From the NCBI GenBank assembly GCA_023935145.1, contig CM043704.1, positions 95,009,873 to 95,073,872 on the forward strand: a DNA stretch of 64,000 nt, given 5' to 3'. Shown here piece after piece: positions 1-9,411 of the stretch; position 1 is the stretch's first letter, and the number at the start of each line of letters is the position of its first letter. The DNA comes from Bretschneidera sinensis. Its lineage: Eukaryota; Streptophyta; Magnoliopsida; Brassicales; Akaniaceae. Position numbers and translations under genes: made by a program. The notes beneath the pieces are model-generated. The model worked only from the letters and a program-made list of their open reading frames with translations. It ran no database searches and had not been told where the DNA came from.

Positions 1-171
1 TTTATTTATTTTATTTTTATTTTATTATTGCGAAACTAATTCTAAAATGAAATTCACCAATCCCTGTGGAAATGATCTCGCACTTACACACTGTGCTACT
101 ATTGACCTTGTGCACTTGCAAGTAAAACGAGTACGATTATTTGCTTAATTATTTAGGTAGATAATCGCACA
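1..171 (+). mobile_element. Right end of nested LTR, copy A
   Basis: This is the terminal part of the LTR-like insertion seen in full at 57891-59199. It interrupts the copia polyprotein at the same place in both copies. The apparent end is a CACA at 168-171, after which copia linker sequence resumes at about 176. It carries no gene. Family is uncertain; a Ty3/gypsy-type LTR is my best guess from the length and the terminal sequence style. Confidence 0.6.
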
Positions 172-2632
172 ATATGGTATGTCAGACTGCTGCCCACTGC
201 TCTGTCCAACGAGTTCCTCTAGCTGAGGACTTGTTACAATTGGCTCTGTCATAGGACAATCTGGGACATCATCTGCATCTGCAAATGTTGGCCCACTCTG
301 TTCTGAGTCATTGGTGTCGGTTTTATGCCTGTCCTTGTACATCACTCTTTCATTGAAAATCACATCTTTGCTGCAGATCACCTTTTTGTTTTTGCCATCC
401 TAAATGCAGTAGCTAAACTCATCCTCGCCATAGCCGATAAATGTGCATTTCTTAGATTTGGGATCAAGCTTATTCCTGCCTTGATCACTAATATGCACAT
501 ATGCTACACAACCGAAAACTTTTAGATGGATAGTTTTACCTCTTTTCTGCTCCATACCTTCTCTGGTATTCTATGCTTTAATGGAACCGATGGGCCTCGG
601 TTGATCAAGTAAGCTGTTGTGTTGACTGCTTCTACCTAGAACTGCTTTGGTAAACCTGACTGTATACTAATGCTTCTGGCTCTTTCTGTTAACGTTCGGT
701 TTATACTCTCAGCTACACCATTGTGTTGAGGCGTACCCAACACGGTTCTCTCCATTCTGATCCCGTGCTCATAGTAGAACTTCTTCAATTTGGTGTCTTC
801 ATATTCACCACCATTGTCAGTTTTGAGCTTTTTTAATCTTCAGACCTGTCTTATTTTCAACCATAGCTTTCCATCTCCTGAAAGCCTCAAACACTTCAGA
901 CTTATGCTTTAGAAAGTAAACCCATACCTTTCGAGAGTGATCATCAATGAAAGTCACGAAGTAGTGTTTCCCACTAATGGATGAAACGGTCGTTGGTCCC
1001 CAAATATCAGAGTGAATGAGCTATAGTCTTTTTTTCTTTGGGGTTCTGCCACTTGTTTGAAAGCTGACCCTCTTCTGCTTTCCAAGTATGCAATCTTCGT
1101 ACATGTCTTTTTCAACTTACTGTAGACCTGGAAGTTTCCCTTTCGAGTGCATAATTTTCATCCCTTTCTCACTCATGTGGCCAAGTCTCTCGTGCCACAT
1201 ATTGGGATTTTCGTTTCCTGCGGCAACTACAATTGAACAGCATGCCCCTGTTGTCATGTAAAGAGTACCACTCTTTTTGCCCCGAGCAACCGTCATTGCA
1301 CCCTTTTAAATCTTCCAGTAATCACCATGAAAGATCGTAGTATAGCTTTTGCTGGCCAACTGTCCTACTGAGATTAAGTTCTTTCTCAAGTCGGGAATAT
1401 GTCTGACATCCTTCAGCTCCCAAACAGACCCGTTCAACTTAATCTTCACTACACCTTTACCAATAATAGCACAAGGTTTATCATCACCAAGGTATACATT
1501 TCCAAGGTTTCCGGGGACATACCTCTCGAAGGATTCTTTATGCGAAGTAGCGTGGAATGATGCTCCATAGTCTAACACCCAAGACTCCTCACTGCTCTCT
1601 AAAGAGCATATCAACGCATCATCTCCTCCTGAGGTGGAAGTAACATTTTCTTCTTCCTTCGCCTCCTGGTCCTTCGGTGCACTTTTGCACTAATTTTTAT
1701 AGTGCCCGGTCTTCCTGCAGTTCCAACACTCGACGGTCTTCGAGCTATGGGAATTATTGGGATTCTTGGATTTGGACCTCCTATCCTTTGATCTACCTCG
1801 GTAGTTTGATCTGTCGCGTCCATTCCCTCTGGTTGAATATCTTCCTCTTGACTCTGTATGTAAAACTGAAGAGGTTGACGATTCACTCGACTCTCTCCGT
1901 CGAATCTCTTCACTGAGAACCAGATCACGAACATCATCAAATTTCAACTTATTGCTTCTCGACGAGCTACTCACAGCCGTGACAGTAGCATTCTAACTTT
2001 TTGGTAGAGAAGACAAAAGTATTAATGCTCGTACTTCTTCATCAAATTCAATTTCAACTGAACTCAATTGGGTTGTGACTGTATTGAGTTCATTGAGATG
2101 TTGAGCTACCGATGCGCATTCTGTCATCCGCAAATTGAATAACTGCCTCATCAAGTGAACTTTGTTAGAGGCTGATGGCTTCTCATACATACTGGAGAGA
2201 GCCGCCATAAGACCCGCAGTGGTCTTTTCCTTTGCTATGTTGAAAGCAATATTGCGGGATAATGTCAATCGGATAACTCCGACGGCTTGTCTGTCGAGAA
2301 GAGCCCAGTCTTCATCCTTCATAGTTTCATGCTTCTTTCTTGAGAGAGGTTGATACAAATTTCTTTGATACAAATAATCCTCTATCTGCATTTTCCAGAA
2401 CCCAAAATCTGCACAATCGAACTTCTCGAGTTTCATTTTCCCTTCTTCTGTGGCCATCACTCCCACTCGAATCTGACTTTCTCTGGATCGTTTCTGACTA
2501 TTCCTGTGAACCTCCGTGTATTAGAACACTATTGCCGATGAATTGGTATCGCCGGCAAAATTTCACTATTTATGTGAATAGTAACCTCGCAGAAAGTTGA
2601 CAGAATTCACCACCAAACGCTCTGATACCAGT
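172..2632 (-). pseudogene. Ty1/copia gag-PR-IN, copy A (broken)
   Basis: Reading leftward from the primer site, gag opens at 2466 and runs to a stop near 1993. The gag zinc knuckle follows (CWNC...GHYKN, about 1690-1740), with a TAG stop just before its last cysteine codon. Then come the aspartic protease, the GAG-pre-integrase region, the integrase core (about 600-1130) and the hydrophilic linker (145-381). The protease motif, normally Asp-Ser-Gly-Ala, reads Asp-Tyr-Gly-Ala here because of one base at 1568; the second copy at 60595-60597 keeps Ser. There are several stops and frameshifts, so no functional polyprotein is made. Reverse transcriptase and RNase H lie beyond the nested LTR, outside the window on this side; their equivalent is at 56170-57890. 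Confidence 0.9.
2619..2632 (-). other. Primer binding site of copia copy A
   Basis: The minus strand reads ACTGGTATCAGAGC directly next to the LTR, the usual plant copia site complementary to the 3' end of initiator Met-tRNA. It fixes the orientation (minus) and shows that 2633-3056 is the 5' LTR. The same site is at 61647-61660. Confidence 0.9.
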
Positions 2633-3056
2633 TGTTGGGAAATTACGCAGATTTTCCTATAAAACCAGATTGGTGAGAATGCGAAATAACAGCGGAAATA
2701 ACACACACAAATTTGATAACGAAGTTCGGCCAATTGTGCCTACGTCTCCGGACCTGCTGCAGATCGTTTTTATTAAAGAGAGAAAAATATAAAGTGTTTA
2801 CAACACTTACAACTCACAACCCACACCCAATTATATTTTTCTCTTGGACTTTTCTCTCAAGCTCTCTCTAAATACTCTGATCTTGGTGTGTGTATTTTTG
2901 ATTACAAATGAGAGCCAATTTATAGGCTTCAAGAAACCATTGTTCATTCACATGAGTTGTTGTTCATTCACATGAGTTGTATTGTTCATTCACATGAGTT
3001 GTTGTTCATTCACATGGCCACCTTTGTATTTTGCCAATGTGGTCTTCACTTCAACA
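2633..3056 (-). repeat. 5' LTR of copia copy A
   Basis: On the plus strand the LTR starts TGTTGGGAAA and ends ACTTCAACA. It is followed by ATCTT (3057-3061), the target-site duplication seen on both sides of the second copy (55743-55747 and 62085-62089). It matches the 3' LTR at 55748-56167 with roughly 5 percent differences by eye. The insertion is therefore much older than the 59-kb duplication, whose copies differ by about 0.5 percent. Confidence 0.92.
2941..3016. repeat. Short tandem repeat inside copia LTR
   Basis: Four copies of TGTTCATTCACATG begin at 2941, 2961, 2983 and 3003, spaced 20, 22 and 20 bp. The same array is at 61969-62044, and a slightly rearranged one lies in the 3' LTR near 56057-56127. 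Subterminal repeats in the LTR U3 are common in copia families and may carry transcription-factor sites; that role is only inferred. Confidence 0.85.
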
Positions 3057-3352
3057 ATCTTCATATTGGGATTACTTCATATTGTTGTGTTTTCTATGGG
3101 TATAGATTCTCGTGTAGATTAAAGGTGAGAAGGAAAGCTATCAATAGAATTATCACATTTGTAGATGAATCAACTTGGTAGTGCCAACAAAAAGTTAGCT
3201 ATTCTGTTTAATAAGGTTTTTACGATTATTTTTGGCTTTCCTTTAATCCCTTGGTAGTATAAGTACTAAATCAAGTGCTTTTCAATTTTCATTTGGAAAT
3301 TGGAAGATGTATATATCATACTAAATCAAAACTAATGGAAGATATATACATC
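3057..3352. other. Rab-relic flank between copia LTR and solo LTR
   Basis: Non-coding sequence homologous to 40284-40530. The ATCTT at 3057-3061 is the copia target duplication. No reading frame here looks real; the P-loop exon of the Rab relic comes later, at 4009-4062. Confidence 0.6.
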
Positions 3353-3949
3353 TGTTAGAATTTTGGCTCAATTCCCTACTAAGAAGACTTCTGATTGGTT
3401 TGGAAAAACTGATTTCTTATTTTATAATTTTTTATTCTAATAGGAGTGATAGTAATTTTCTATTGAATATTGCTTATACTAGTAGTAGTATAAGTTGTTT
3501 TCTTTGTTGTTGTTCTTTTCTTATTAGTATTAAAAAAATATTCTCTATAGAAATGAGGTCCCATAGAAGATTTGAACACACTCATAATTTCCATATACAT
3601 TATAAACTAAAGGGGTTTACTACTAGAGCTAAGATGAGAGTTTTGGGTGTATTGGGGTTTTGGGTTGTCAAGTAGAGATGATACTTACAACTAGAGCTTA
3701 CAGTTAGGTTAATAGCTTTTTGTTGTATTGAGACTTTGGGGTGAAAGTTTGATAACTTTGCTCTTCCTAAAGTTGTAATTGAAGATTAATAAAACAACTG
3801 GTTTGTTGGTAGATGTTGGCAAAGAGGTTGCCGAACCATATTAAATCTTGGTGTTATTGCTCTTTATTTTATTTGCTTATTTATTTTTTCTAGTTGTGTT
3901 TTTGCCTAAAATTTGAGTATCTGTATTTTAGAGAGGTAAAATCCCAACA
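3353..3949 (+). mobile_element. Solo LTR with perfect ACATC target duplication
   Basis: The segment starts TGTTAGAATTTTGGCTC and ends AAAATCCCAACA. ACATC stands at 3348-3352 and again at 3950-3954. The related block near 40526 has a single uninterrupted ACATCATACC, the empty site. The sequence aligns along its length with the two LTRs of the small retroelement at 52576-54401, which lies on the opposite strand. No internal region or second LTR is present, so this is a solo LTR left by recombination. The second copy is 62381-62977. Confidence 0.9.
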
Positions 3950-4008
3950 ACATCATACCATATCAATAGATAAATGATCCAGTCAAAGACTATGGCTTTC
4001 CTTTGCAG

Positions 4009-4190
4009 GTGCTTGTAGGGAATATGGGCATTGGAAAAGCAGTTTTGTATTAAGATTTGTATGATATCTCAAGCATGGTAACTGTTCCATTATTTCATGT
4101 TTCCTTTTGTTCATTCTTCTCTTTTAAGTAATAACCTTTAATAATAATTATCTGGCTTTAGGACACATTCAATCGAGCCAAAAAAATTGA
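4009..4190 (+). pseudogene. Rab5-like (RABF-type) GTPase relic, copy A
   Basis: After an intron-like CTTTGCAG, 4009-4062 encodes a degenerate P-loop resembling the Rab5 GDxGxGKSSLVLRFV motif. One base is missing after the GK codons, and the read then continues as SSFVLRFV in the shifted frame. At 4162-4185 a second exon-like piece reads DTFNRAKK, matching the Rab5 block just before its WVQELQ segment. The 40-kb copy (40628-40797) carries the same frameshift, so the gene was dead before this block was duplicated. Assignment to Rab5 rests on these two short blocks only. Confidence 0.6.
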
Positions 4191-4204
4191 TTCTTATTCC
4201 CCAC

Positions 4205-4702
4205 CTGTTTGCTATTTCCGAAAATTTCAGATTGTGTGGTTTCACAGCGCCAGAGTCCAATACGGTGTGCTGTCTGGTGGAATCAAATTCTGGCAGTTGC
4301 CTTCAAAATGCAGCACCAAGAGCAGAGATCGAACTTAGGGTGGAAGTCCTCTAAGGCAGCAAACCAATCTATCTTTTGCCAACAGGTAATTGTCTTGTAG
4401 CAGAGAGCCAGCGACAGTGATTAAAGATAACATCTACCTTTCCTCTATTTTCTGGTTTATTTGACTTTCTTTTTTCAAATAGAGGGTCTTTACCTCAGTT
4501 TTAACTGCCGGTATAGCCTTCTGCCGGTATTTCCTGCACCTTACCGGCAGTTCACCTAAATCGCCGGGTAGGTTTTGCCGGCTAGCCAGATGCTGGTAAC
4601 TTTTCCGGCAGAAACCAAACTGCCAGCACCCATCTTTGCAGGCGGTTTAAGAGGCTTTACTGGTGGTTAAAACTGCAGGTAAAGTCCATTTTTCTTGTAA
4701 TG
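4205..4702. mobile_element. CACTA (EnSpm) element 3' terminus, copy A
   Basis: The block ends with TTTTTCTTGTAATG (4689-4702), one base from the classic CACTA end TTTTTCTTGTAGTG. Upstream (about 4500-4680) are many GC-rich subterminal motifs of the type TGCCGGTA and AACTGCCGG on both strands, the usual subterminal array of this superfamily. The inner part (4205-4440) is shared with 50629-50870 and does not show a readable gene. No matching 5' terminus was found, so this is a truncated end. Confidence 0.75.
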
Positions 4703-6047
4703 CGACGGAAATTCCAATCAAACACTTAACAGAGAACCAAAAAGAAACAAGTTCTTCACCCTATTCACTATGGGATGGAATTATTCTCAATGGTTTGATT
4801 GGAATTTTTATTAAGTGATTTGGTTGATTTTGAAATTAATTCATTAAATTGAAACAATTAAATGTAAATAAAGTAAAATAATCCCACCTAAAATAAAAGG
4901 TGTAAATTTATAATTTAGCCTCATTAAATCAAAATGATATTTTATTGTCATTTTATGGTAATGGTAATGAGTTAAACTTTGAGACTTGTACCAAGAACAC
5001 ACAATTATATTTTTTTGAACCTGAGTAATTCTTTGAGAAATTTAATAAAAAGAACAAGCTACGAAATTATGGTAGAGAAAGCATTTATATGCAATACTGA
5101 ACTATATGTGCTATGAAGAAATAATATGGTGATAACAGGGTTCTAAATTGCGGTTGTGATAGTGAATGTGATTGCGCAAAGTTTATTGTGGTTGAGACAA
5201 TGCGGGTGTTAAAATGCATATTGTAAACTTAGCGGCTATGATTTTTTTCTTTCATTTCGCACAATTTATTATTTAAAATAAAATAAATAATTGTACTAGT
5301 AATTAATGAATTAGTAAAAACTAAAAATTATAGAGTTAATTAATTTGATTTTGAGGTAAAATATGTTGATTGTGTAGCTTCAGTAGTTAACTTTTACTTG
5401 AAATTGATTCACCTTCTGATCATTTAGTTAAAGAAAATGGCATAAAAAATAATTATTTTGCTAAACCAAGATAGAGAACGAAAACTGATCTTAGTGATCC
5501 TTAGCGGATTGCAATAGATTGCTCTTTCATTTTTTTAACACTGCAAAGATTATGAATGTCACACCCAGGGTAACGGTCAATAATGGTAACCAAGATTACT
5601 ATCACCGCAATGTAGCGGCTGTTGCATGTGTTGCGGCTGCTATTTAAATCTCTGGGTGATATATTATTAGTTTCAATATTTTCGTGACAAATTTGGATAA
5701 TCATAGTAGGTGATTAAATTTTTCAAAAAAAAAAAAAAACTAACAGCGAAAACGGATAGAAATTTTTATTAATAAAGCAAGAAAACTAGTACAACACAGC
5801 TACCATCCTCAACGGAGTAACATTAGAAACTATTAGCTAAAACCCAAAGATCAACAAAGCAAGCATTAAAAACCTTATCAATTAAGCTTCAGATATGCAT
5901 TATCTTCCGAAGCATTATAGCACCACCTCACCCTCGAAATGACAACAGAACCTCATCAATAGAAGCACCAACAGCCACACCTTACCACTCAAAGACAGTC
6001 ATTAAAAGCCAACATATATCAAAATTAAGTTTCTTTTAACGGATCCC
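4703..6047. repeat. IPT 3'-flank repeat, copy 1
   Basis: Non-coding AT-rich sequence downstream of the minus-strand IPT relic at 6048-6868. Homologous blocks lie at 11020-12086 and 51078-52400, and a partial one at 15060-15440. Recognisable shared words include a TGGAATTATTCTCAATGG block, a GCGGCTG/TTGCGG region near 5500-5650 and the ACCACCTCACCCTCGAAATG block before the stop codon. It marks each unit of a duplicated IPT locus. No other gene seen. Confidence 0.8.
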
Positions 6048-6868
6048 TCATTTTCCCTTTAAAAACACTCCCACTATATTCAATGCTGGGCTCAGCACCA
6101 ACTCCTCCCGTGCATTCTTGGCATTATTCCCAGAACTCTCAAACACCTGGTTGGTGTCGAATCGATGCAGTTTCCACCCAAGATCAGTTCTCAACTGTGG
6201 GATCTTTCCCGGTTGGTTATCGATCAACTTACATGTATTATCCTTATTGTCTTGAAAACAAACATTAAGTAACTTCTTCCTGCTATCATGGTTTAGTTCG
6301 TTCTCTTTCTGAAATTATGGCTCAATCTCTGGAGCCTCGATTGACCTTCAAATACCCGAAATATAATCCGCTCCAGAAACAAACATTCCTCAGACTTCAT
6401 CAAATAAATTTGCTTCCATCATTTGGTCAACCCGTTTCGCTATATACTTTTATAAAACTGGTAACGATACATTCATCCACAAAAGCAATAATCGAAAGGA
6501 TCTTCAACAAGTACCTCAATGTACGGGTTTGATCCTCCTACGATAATTGGAAGGTGTCTGTTATACATCGAAGATACTATTGATGGTAATCATAGCATGG
6601 TGGCAAAGGTTATGTGCCGTGAAATCCATATGAGGCTCAAGATATCCTAACAAATGATGGGGAACACCACGACGTTCCTCATCAGTCATTTTGTTGGTAA
6701 TTATGTCAAGACCCTTGTCGAACTGCATTTTATCAGAGTTACTGATTTTGAAAGAGAAACGGGTTGCAAGGTCAATGGAGAGCTTGGATTTTCCGGTGCC
6801 CGTCGCGCCCATTATGAACACAATCTTGTTTTGTTCTTGTTATGTTGAGCAAAATTGAAGTTCACCAT
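6048..6868 (-). pseudogene. Adenylate isopentenyltransferase pseudogene IPT-A
   Basis: Family role: adenylate IPT transfers an isopentenyl group from DMAPP to ADP/ATP, the first step of cytokinin synthesis, often in plastids. The sequence shows an ATG at 6868, a clean P-loop GATGTGKSKLSIDLATRF near 6770-6815, the NSDKMQ aspartate, and a GVPHHLLG block. After 6561 the frame is lost; homologous sequence continues in other frames to the stop at 6048-6050, nearly the full family length. A one-base loss between the ATG and the P-loop, plus later indels, disables it. It has upstream and downstream flanks in common with the copy at 12087-12921. No promoter was recognised. Confidence 0.88.
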
Positions 6869-7964
6869 GGTAATATTTGAACTGCCATCATAGGAAAAGT
6901 TCACTATAAGTTGAGCTGCTCCTGTTCTAACTACTCATAAGCTAGCACCTGATTAAAAGTTCAACTGAATAAATATTAAAATTGAATATTTCATTTGTTA
7001 ATTAATGAGGAAGCAGTTTGTAGTCTACTACATACAGTACACTAAATATAAACTCAAAATACAATCACCTTTGCGTTATAGTTGATTGGAATAAGCGTGA
7101 CAAACCATGATTTTTTTTTCTTCTTCAAATGGTATGCAAAAAAGTAAATAAATAATATTTTTAGTAGTATTCTTAATTAAAGTTAAACTTTATTTTTTAA
7201 TGGCAAAGATTTTATTAATGATAATCAAAGAACAATACACTACAGCAAAAACACAGTTGAGAACCACCAAATTGACTGTCGAAAAATTGCAGAAGACAGA
7301 GACAAAAACTGGAGAATAACTGCAGGAAAAGAAATCATCTCCGAAAGCCATCAAATGTTTAAACAAAAGATAAATGTTAAATTAATCTAATTAATATCTT
7401 TTTTCTAATAGAAATTTGAGCTTGTAAAACTACAAAAATCATTAAAAACCAAAATTCCACAGTAGATCTGGATTAGAATCATGTACAAATAAATATAAGA
7501 ACAAAACGAAACATCGAAAACCGGTAGTGTTGAGGATAAGGGGTATCTCACATTAAAAAAAGTGTATAATTTAATAACATATATTCGGTGATGAAACCAA
7601 AACCAATTAATTTAAATTTTTGGATTCAAATGATATTCAACATCATATGAGTGTTTTTTATGGACTCTTCAAAAAAAAAAAAAAAGAACTCCTCTACTGT
7701 AACTCCTTTTGTCCTCAAGGATATTTCCTCCATCTAATGAAATCTATCCATGTTTTCCATAAGAAAAATAGAGACGAAGTTCATAATCAAAGTAAATAAT
7801 AAATATGCTTAATACAGCTTAAATTCAATGAATAATGATACGGAAATTATGAATCCTAAATAGTTATATAAGTTTTAAATGGTTTATATGAATCCATCTC
7901 AAAAAATAGTTAGTATGGGCTCGTCACTCGTCAAACATCAACATTGTTATAAATAATATGGTTA
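6869..7964. repeat. IPT 5'-flank repeat, copy 1
   Basis: Non-coding, AT-rich, homologous to 12922-14440 base by base over most of its length (for example the AAGTTGAGCTGCTCC block and the AACTCCTTTTGT block). The 12.9-kb copy has about 500 extra bases near 13690-14200. No open reading frame or RNA gene supported. Confidence 0.75.
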
Positions 7965-8090
7965 ATGGCGATCATTTCATGGTTAATGTAAAAGTGAAAT
8001 TAAGCACAAACAAACCCTAACGAATTGCAAGAATATCAATGCAGAGTTTGGATTTTCCAGTACCGATTACTCATGATTTGAGCATATATT
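7965..8090 (-). pseudogene. IPT fragment with internal deletion (IPT-E)
   Basis: About 8035-8075 the minus strand encodes GTGKSKLCIDILAIR, plainly the IPT P-loop followed by its helix. The block at 7965-8000 resembles the part of the gene that reads HHVMIAINRI in other copies. What should lie between is missing, and no start or stop is present. It is the most decayed copy, sitting 260 bp downstream of IPT-B on the same strand. Confidence 0.6.
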
Positions 8091-8353
8091 TCTTTAGCAA
8101 GTTTTTGCAAAGGAATGAATAATATTGTGTGTTTAGCTTGCACTTAATTTTAAAATTAATAATATTATTCTTAGTCATTAACTCTTCTTTTTTTTTTCCT
8201 TCTGAAATGGCGGAAAAATATTATTAAAGCATCAAAGAAGATGCAGACTTACAACAGCAAATTAACCACGCAAAAACAAAACACAACAAAAGGCCCAACA
8301 AACTAAACTATGCCACAGCAAGCGATATGCAGCCCTTCATCTCCAACAGCCAG

Positions 8354-9411
8354 TTACTTATCTTCCTTCAGATCATTTTGATCATCAATCTTCAGATTCT
8401 TCAGATCATTTTGAACATCGATCTTCAGATTCTTCAGATCACTTTGATCATCAATCTTCAGATTCTTCTGATCATCTTTTTTCAAAAACTCACCCATTAT
8501 TTTCATTGCTGGGTTTAACACAGACACCTCCCAAGCAAGCTCAGCATCATTTTGGCCAGAACGCTCAAACGCAGCAGTTGCATCGATTTGATGCACCTCC
8601 CAACCGTGCTTGCTTATCAACCGTTTTATCTCATTCATCTGTCTATCAGCCAGCATACAAGCATTCTCCTTGATCTTTTTAATACATGAACCAAGTATTT
8701 TCCTTTTGTTCTCATCATCCAGTTGATCCGTCTCTTTTTGAAAATAGGGTTTCAGCTCTATTACTCCAACCGCAGCTCGAACACCCCAATCTCCCTTATA
8801 GTTTTCTAGAGATAGGGGTTCTGGGATGGGGCGTTCTTCCTCAGGAACGCTCCATATTTCTCGGACCTCATCAATTAGACCTGCATCCACCATCTTATCA
8901 ACCCGTTCTATTACATAATTGTACAAAACTGGTGGCGATACATTCATCAAGAAAAAGCAACAATCAAATTTTTTTTTAAATCCATTTTGGGATTCTCCAC
9001 GAGATACTCGACGATGGAATCTGTTCCAGGTCCCACAATGAGTGGGATGTGTCCACTCTCGAGAGTACCTTCAATGGAACACATCAGAAATTTGCATAAG
9101 GTATGTGGAGTTAAGTCCTCGTGATGCTCAAGGAACCCTATCATATGGAGGGGCACGCCACGACTTTCTTCTTCAGTGACTTTGTTTGTAACGATGTCAA
9201 GGCCAAAGTAGAATTGGAGTTTGTTGCTGTTGATAATTTCAGAAGGGAAATGGGTTGCAAGATCAATGGAGAGCTTGGATTTTCCCGTGCCGGTCGCACC
9301 CATTATGAACACAACCTTGTGCCTCTTTTTGTAGAATTCTTTAACAGCAGCCTGCCTCTTAAGCCTCTTGATATGGCGTTGTCGAAGAAAATTGTAGGTC
9401 TCCATGGTCAT
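8354..9411 (-). pseudogene. Near-complete IPT copy, one frameshift (IPT-B)
   Basis: Two frames together cover a whole adenylate IPT: 9411 to about 8975 holds the basic N-terminus, P-loop GATGTGKSKLSIDLATHF and GLDIVTNKV block; about 8970 to 8354 holds the FDCCF-like block, the V-DxMVDAGLIDEVR helix and the C-terminal helices. The break falls in a homopolymer (T run on plus, near 8970-8980); one base fewer would join the frames, so a sequencing error is possible. The normally conserved aspartate of NSDKMQ is Asn (NSNKLQ), and the GGSNSYIE motif reads GPGTDSIVE, both unfavourable for activity. It is the most divergent copy and has a repeat-bearing C-terminal tail. I call it a likely pseudogene; activity cannot be excluded. 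Confidence 0.8.
8366..8482 (-). repeat. 33-bp tandem repeat in the IPT-B tail
   Basis: Two full 33-bp units (8390-8422 and 8423-8455) flanked by partial units (8366-8389 and 8456-8482) encode an 11-residue acidic-basic repeat of the form D-D/V-Q-N/S-D-L-K-N-L-K-I at the C-terminus. All units stay in frame. Other IPT copies here end about 30 residues earlier, near a KGK motif, so the tail is specific to this copy. Confidence 0.85.

Larger units (their letters stand above)
1..4972. repeat. Large direct duplication, copy A
   Basis: This whole segment recurs at 59029-64000 with a constant offset of 59,028 bp. Reading the two copies side by side I count about 25 substitutions and no insertion or deletion. 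Both window edges lie inside the repeat, so its true ends are not visible. The shared block crosses several unrelated features (nested LTR end, copia gag-pol and LTR, Rab relic, solo LTR, CACTA terminus, IPT flank). It is therefore a segmental copy and not two insertions of one transposon. A tandem duplication with a 59-kb unit or retained haplotypes in an assembly would both look like this. Confidence 0.95.

Noticed and set aside
1611..1940. Basic-rich 109-codon minus frame, repeated at 60639-60968
   Set aside because: Alternate frame of the gag zinc-knuckle region; the gag frame carries the conserved CWNC motif.
2619..2632. tRNA gene fragments (GGTATCAGAGC) here and at 20811, 41904 and 61647
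   Set aside because: These are retrotransposon primer binding sites beside LTRs, not tRNA genes; no cloverleaf could be formed.
7238..7255. CACTACAGCAAAAAC as a possible CACTA 5' terminus, also at 13285
   Set aside because: The word occurs in the shared IPT flank and does not continue with subterminal repeats; it does not match the CACTACAAGAAAAA terminus closely enough.
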